From Owenia fusiformis (taxonomy: Eukaryota > Annelida > Polychaeta > Sabellida > Oweniidae): a stretch of DNA of 64,000 bases. Made by a program: the position numbers and the translations under genes. Below, piece after piece: positions 58,844 to 64,000 of the stretch. The notes beneath the pieces are model-generated. The model was given only the letters and a program-made list of their open reading frames with translations. It was not told the origin of the DNA and ran no database searches. How positions within the stretch are numbered: the stretch's first letter is position 1; each line of letters starts with the position of its first letter. The DNA lies in assembly GCA_903813345.2 (NCBI GenBank), contig CAIIXF020000007.1, positions 1,867,730 to 1,931,729 of the forward strand. The letters are read 5' to 3'.

Positions 58844-59034
58844 TACAGTAAAACCTGTCTAATCAGATTGCCTCTTGGACTGGCCCAAAGTGTTCAGATT
58901 AGTAGCTGTTCACATTGCAAGGTTTTATGAACCATTAAGTCATCGAGAAAAAATGAATTTAAGTCCTTGAAAAAGTGTTCATATTGAGAGGTATTCAAAT
59001 TGGAGAGATATTCGGATATACAGGTTTCACTGTA
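58844..59034. mobile_element. Tc1/mariner-type MITE (CAGTAAAACCTG family), copy 6
   Basis: Left end TACAGTAAAACCTGTCTAAT, right end ATATACAGGTTTCACTGTA. The interior has GTTCAGATTAG and GTTCATATTGAGAGG. Confidence 0.6.
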
Positions 59035-59486
59035 TCTATATAGTATATAACACATAATACATCTGGAACTCATTAGATATTGCATAACAAACCAAATGAT
59101 TTGTTTGATTCAGTTTTCTGATGAAATAGTTATGATGATCTATTTGAATATGCAATTGATATTATTTCCTCCTATTTTACATGTATATGTGTATAGTAGA
59201 TAGTATAGTAGTATTGAATTGCTTCAATACGGGGGTTGCGTGATATGGATAATAAAATAGATTGTTAAATCAGTTTGTATCTAGACAAAAAATAACATAA
59301 TTCAATAACAAAAATTCTATGAATTAAAATGAGCATTTTGGGTTATGATATGTAATATCACCAAACCGTAATTTACCCTCTCCCCCTTAAGAAACTAACT
59401 TTGTTATTCTACAATTGTTGATATATGGTCACCATCCCTAAGAAGGCCTGCCATCAAACTCAAATTTTTGGTCAACAAGTTGAACC

Positions 59487-59512
59487 ATGGGCTTTCAATT
59501 TTGAAAGCCCAT
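59487..59512. mobile_element. 26-bp palindrome, second copy of the ATGGGCTTTCAA hairpin
   Basis: Arms ATGGGCTTTCAA and TTGAAAGCCCAT around TT. Flanks AGTTGAACC and GGTTGAACT match at 7 of 9 positions. Same arm sequence as the palindrome at 33555. Confidence 0.5.
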
Positions 59513-59529
59513 GGTTGAACTGTTACATC

Positions 59530-61470
59530 GATTGCCATATCTATGATGTTAGAAAAAACCATTAAAGATATAAGTGAGTAATACCATGGTATAAGTGAAT
59601 AAAAGTCGGTAATGAGTGCAAATGTTCATGAATGCTAGTATGGTAGAGTATCGTTGGTTTAGGGAGGGAGATATTGTCTCTGGTTACCATCATTGAACCA
59701 GAAATGCTGATTAGTCATAGTAAGGATTATATTGAAGTCTTCAATCTGATTTCTACATTGCAATCATATTACTATTATACTCATATAAGACCCTAGATTA
59801 AACCAGCTTATAAATATGATCAGTGATCATCCTACCATCTACTTATGAGCGTTTATTGTGATAGCAGAGATCAATATGGAAACATTGACTTCTTAGATTT
59901 TGAGATTTTTAACTTCTCATGTCTTTACTTTTATTTGTAAAGTATCATGAAACAAGAATGCCAAAAAGGAACCATTTAAGGCATATTTCTCTTTCCCAGA
60001 TCTTCATTCAAGAAATATAACTTTCGTTATACAATGGTATGTTATATGAAAAAGTTTGAATGGGCAAAAACAATACCCAATAGTCTCAACAAGGTCATTT
60101 ACAAATACTCAAAATGATGCTGATTTCAATAGGCTTGTCTGTCTGTCAGCCTGGTGTATAATAGATCTTAGTCACAATGTATTCAACATCTATAAGTCGT
60201 TACATGTCTATTCTGCTACTTCACATCTCTTTTGACAACTGACTATCTCTGAAATTTCCATGTCTATCAGAAGTGTATGCACCCGACCATTTTCTAGAAA
60301 AAAGAGTAAAACCTGAAATACCAAGGAATATTGATGTATGAAGAGCATGCTGTGTCATGTGACTTGATGTAATCTTTCAGTCAGACCATGTGAATATTTT
60401 ACTTCCTGTTCACTATAGACAACCCAATAGTAGACTGGAAAATTCATAACAGTTCACATCTAAACAAAAATTACAAACCTCACTAAAATGGATATAACAT
60501 CTTCAACTTCTAAGGTTGTATATGGAGCAACTGTAACCTTGTAGATCGACATCCCAAGAGCAAAAGAGAAAATATGATCTAGGAAGGACAAAACCCGATT
60601 AGGCCCTGTGTCTCTTAGCTCTGTATTGATGACATGAAGTTCTTCACTCTGGGGATGTAAACTCTGAGTATTATATCCCCAACTGGACTATGAGGGTGAT
60701 TAATGATAGATGCATTGATCCATGTTGGCCAAATCAATACAACTCATCCTTGGAAACTGCTTCCTTCAAACAATATTTCAAGTTCATATCTTTGTTTGAA
60801 TCCTCTTTTATTGACTCTTTAAGGTGACATGAAGTGATATATCATTAAGGTAGCTGTATACTTGGAGCAAGAATCCAAGCACATACACTTGAGGAAAAAT
60901 AAAAGAAATAGATAAAAGGGGTGCCGGGGAATTTTAAATACAGGATAATTTGACAATAATTGTTCGACTGATTCCAAGGATTAATTAAGTGATGTCCAGG
61001 CAAGATTGCCAAATTACATGTTGTTGATAATACTGGATGGTGCATTCTGGGAATTTGAACTAAAGCGAGTATGGTAATTTTGTAGTATTGTAGTTAGTTT
61101 AGTATACATTATTTTTGTATATTGTACACTGTACTGACTGATATGCCGTTGTGATAACCTCAAAGAGTCAATAAAAGATATATACATATAATTATAGCCT
61201 ATACATTTTGTCATAAATATATTTTTCACCAATGAGGATATTATACATACTTCTTAGATGTATTCGTGACATGACCATAGAGTACAAAATCTTTAATATT
61301 TTGCTGAAAATTTTACTAAGTTAACCATCTTCTTGATTGTAAATCTTAAGATTCTTATTTAACCTTTTCTGACTTAATAAGAAATGATCAATTTCATTTG
61401 ATTTTCTGTATTGTCCATCTTTGCTTTGTGCAGTTGTTACTATTTGCCTGGTGGGAGCTGAACTGACCAA
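59530..61470. other. Non-coding stretch
   Basis: No supported gene or repeat. Confidence 0.35.
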
Positions 61471-61975
61471 CTCATCTAACTGTATTGACCAACTGTATTG
61501 TCTCACTATATTGACCAACTGTATTGGCCAACCATATTGACCAACTGTATTGACCAACCATATTGACCAACTGTATTGACCAACTGTATTGGCCAACCAT
61601 ATTGACCAACTGTATTGGCCAACCATATTGACCAACTGTATTGGCCAACCATATTGACCATCTGTATTGTCTCACTATATTGACCATCTGTATTGGCGAA
61701 CCATATTGACCAACTGTATTGGCCAACCATATTGACCAACTGTATTGGCCAACCATATTGACCAACTGTATTGACCAACTGTATTGGCCAACCATATTGA
61801 CCAACTGTATTGGCCAACCATATTGACCAACTGTATTGGCCAACCATATTGACCATCTGTATTGTCTCACTATATTGACCATCTGTATTGGCGAACCATA
61901 TTGACCAACTGTATTGGCCAACCATATTGACCAACTGTATTGGCCAACCATATTGACCAACTGTATTGGCCAACT
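61470..61975. repeat. 13-bp minisatellite with 26- and 195-bp higher order
   Basis: About 39 units of ACTGTATTGGCCA / ACCATATTGACCA type. A variant block (CATCTGTATTGTCTCACTAT) recurs 195 bp apart (61666 and 61861), exactly 15 units. Open frames on the minus strand are produced by the stop-free repeat. Confidence 0.95.
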
Positions 61976-62229
61976 ATGGACCAGTAGTTCAGGTGCTTGG
62001 GAAGATCACTGATATACGTTAATTGTTTGAAGAAGTGTTGTCTAGGATGATAAGAATGAACTTCAATTAGTAAAGATTATGTATAGCCTATAAATAACTA
62101 AGGAGGAAGAGGTGAGGATACATAACATTTTCAGATTAAGTTACATTAGAAAAAGATAACCAACAAGCACCAAGTGGTACGGCTGAAGAATACTATATTG
62201 GTCAGAGCTTTCACAAGATTTTAAAAAAG

Positions 62230-62402
62230 CCAGAAGTATCAGGGGGGGTTCACTTTTTGAAAAATTCCAGGGGGGTTCACTTGTGAAAATTTTGGTCCAA
62301 AAATGGCCAAAATCACTTAAAAAGTGCTCAGAAAAAAAACTGCATGATTTTGAACGATTTTTTGGCCGGGGGGGGGGGGGTTCTCCCCTGGCTACGGGCC
62401 TG
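62230..62402. repeat. Fragment of a CAGGCCCGTAGCCAGGGG element
   Basis: The right end CCCCTGGCTACGGGCCTG with a G-run at 62368-62380 looks like one end of a GC-rich dispersed element. The left end is not defined. Confidence 0.35.
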
Positions 62403-62517
62403 AGTATATATTCATAATGTAGATGAGATGTCTTGTTACTCTTATGTGCACAATAAAGTTTTCAGTTTGTGAACTGCAGCATGGTTCGTACTTGGAGGAT
62501 TAAATCACATCAATTAA

Positions 62518-62895
62518 TACCCTTTGCATTCGTTTGACTACACTTCTTAAAAGAGAGCTTCGTCTTCACTCTTTCAAACTAAAATAAACCTGTGAACTCA
62601 CCGCGCCAATCAGTGTTCGTCGGCCAAATTTGACCGACGTTCTATATATGGTCAGTCCTTCTGACGTCGTCGTTGAGCCCGGAATTGACCAATGACACGC
62701 GCATATTTAATTAGAACGCATTTGGCGTATGTTTCTTCAAGCTCGCTGATTGGTGGAAGAAAGGTCAGCGCGTAGGTCAAAAGTGATTTATTACCCAAAC
62801 TGTCACCGGTACCCGTCGTGGGGGTGGGGCTACTAAACTGTAATATAGTCTCTACTAGGCAGAGTGTAGTTTAACTAGACTCTGCACGCAGGGTA
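62518..62895. mobile_element. TACCCT element copy 2, 9-bp TSD
   Basis: 378 bp, same ends and interior as the copy at 55226 (~90% similar by eye). ATCAATTAA flanks both sides exactly (62509-62517, 62896-62904). Confidence 0.75.
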
Positions 62896-62942
62896 ATCAA
62901 TTAAAGGATTTCAGTAACAGATAGTTACTCTTGTAATTTCAG

Positions 62943-62978
62943 CCAGGTGGTGTCGTGTCAATAGTGGGAACTCTTGAG
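62943..62978 (+). CDS. Candidate 36-nt internal exon of the host gene
   Basis: Acceptor CTTGTAATTTCAG, 12 codons in phase 0 (PGGVVSIVGTLE), weaker donor GAG|GTGATC. It fits the phase left by the exon at 49347, but 13.6 kb of intron separates them and other exons may have been missed. Confidence 0.3.
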
Positions 62979-63463
62979 GTGATCATGTGAATTATGAAGA
63001 ATATATGCTGGTTAGATAGGTAGTTAACACCATCACAATCCAAGCAATGAATATGGTTTTGTATCAATAGTCAATACCTATGCAATTTAATTGAAATCCA
63101 GGACCTCAAAAGTATAATACTTAGAACATGATTTATGACTAGACATTGCAATAGTGAAGTCTTACTTGAATGGCCTTCAGTATTCACATTTTCTCTATTG
63201 TATCTCTTTTCACTAACAAATCTACCAGGGTTTTAAGTAATTTTCAAATCATCAAGCACATCTAGAAGCTTGTTATTTCAATACAGGAAGATCACTGTTT
63301 CACCTGATATTATTCACAGGTCGTGTTGACACATATATTCTCAATGAATGAGATATTGAACAGATGAGGCTTAACACTTCCACAGAACATATTTTACAAA
63401 CCTCTGGGGAAAACGGTTTGATTTCTGCATTGTTGCAAACTGCCATTCTGCGATTTTTCAAGA

Positions 63464-63616
63464 TACAGTGAAACCTGTATATCCAAACATTTTCTAATCT
63501 GAACATGTCCCAATATGTAGACTCACACAATTAGAAATCCAGGAAATCTTAAACCTGCTAATCCGAACACTTTTGGCCGATCTCAGAGGTGTTCAGATTA
63601 GACATGTCTTACTATA
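63464..63616. mobile_element. Tc1/mariner-type MITE (CAGTAAAACCTG family), copy 7
   Basis: Left end TACAGTGAAACCTGTATATC, right end GACATGTCTTACTATA (eroded). The interior CTGCTAATCCGAACACTTTT matches copies 3 and 4. Confidence 0.6.
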
Positions 63617-64000
63617 TATGCAATTTTATAATCCATGATCATACATATTGTATACAGTCAGGCCAGACTTAGTAGTTCTGTTATCACATCTTTCTGGATG
63701 CCGTTTTCAATCTTAAATTAAAAAGGAGATGTCTACTCTTTCAATTTTAACTTGAAACTTGATGTTATAGTGCCAAACAGTAAAATTATGGCACCATGTT
63801 ATATTTAAGATGTTAACTAAGGGACAGTATGATAGTGGAGAGGGTGATCTAGTGCCCGAGGCACTGTACTACAAGTTCAAAAAGCAGTCTCTAATGAATA
63901 CTTGTATGTTGCAATCTCTCAGAAAGCAAATACCTAGTATATAATCCATGTATTAGAGGGGTGTTCAATAAATACTAATAAAATGGTCTCATTTTCTTAC

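Noticed and set aside
61321-61973. Long minus-strand ORFs (VGQYSWSIWLANT repeats)
   Set aside because: Translation of a stop-free 13-bp tandem repeat; all three frames are open for the same reason.
1-64000. tRNA, rRNA, snRNA genes and CRISPR arrays
   Set aside because: No tRNA B-box or clover-leaf, no rRNA-like conserved blocks, and the tandem repeats lack unique spacers.

Overview
This is a eukaryotic, AT-rich window with almost no conventional coding sequence and a very high load of animal-type transposable elements: a 2A-like-containing CR1-type LINE, a second LINE fragment, a Ty3/gypsy (Mag-like) element, mariner relics, hAT and other TIR/TSD miniature elements, and two minisatellites. 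Together with a tandem pair of intronless heparan-sulfate 3-O-sulfotransferase-like genes, this suggests a marine invertebrate, most likely a lophotrochozoan such as a mollusc. The species assignment is inference from repeat style only.

Layout. 1-5967: CR1-like LINE (ORF1 open at the window edge, intact ORF2, A-tail). 6530-6977: TIR element with 6-bp TSD. 7231-11911: direct tandem duplication of a ~2.33-kb unit, each copy holding one sulfotransferase ORF. 11952-25400: mostly non-coding, with Tc1-type MITEs (one split by an hAT MITE), a 161-nt hairpin and a mariner-like relic. 25793-26280: two 211-bp TIR elements with 5-bp TSDs. 26600-27650: frameshifted LINE 3' fragment. 28259-34600: short TIR elements, a second mariner relic, an hAT MITE and a patch with promoter-type motifs. 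34840-36365: 46-bp minisatellite.

40394-62978: three small, phase-compatible exon candidates on the + strand (40637-40697, 49313-49347, 62943-62978), preceded by CRE, NRF1-like and CCAAT motifs. They may be the 5' part of a host gene with long introns. Those introns hold a 1.47-kb fold-back element, a repeat array dense in GGTCA nuclear-receptor half-sites, a gag-pro / RT-RNaseH retroelement without integrase, two MITEs with clean 9-bp TSDs, and a 13-bp minisatellite.

The least ordinary observations are: the membrane-rich N-terminus plus 2A-like motif of the LINE; the sulfotransferase pair lacking the usual catalytic Glu/His/Asp segment; 26-30 bp near-perfect palindromes apparently flanked by 9-bp target duplications; and the in-frame stop exactly between protease and RT in the gypsy element. 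All coordinates, TSDs and repeat counts were read by eye; family names rest on motif recognition without database searches.
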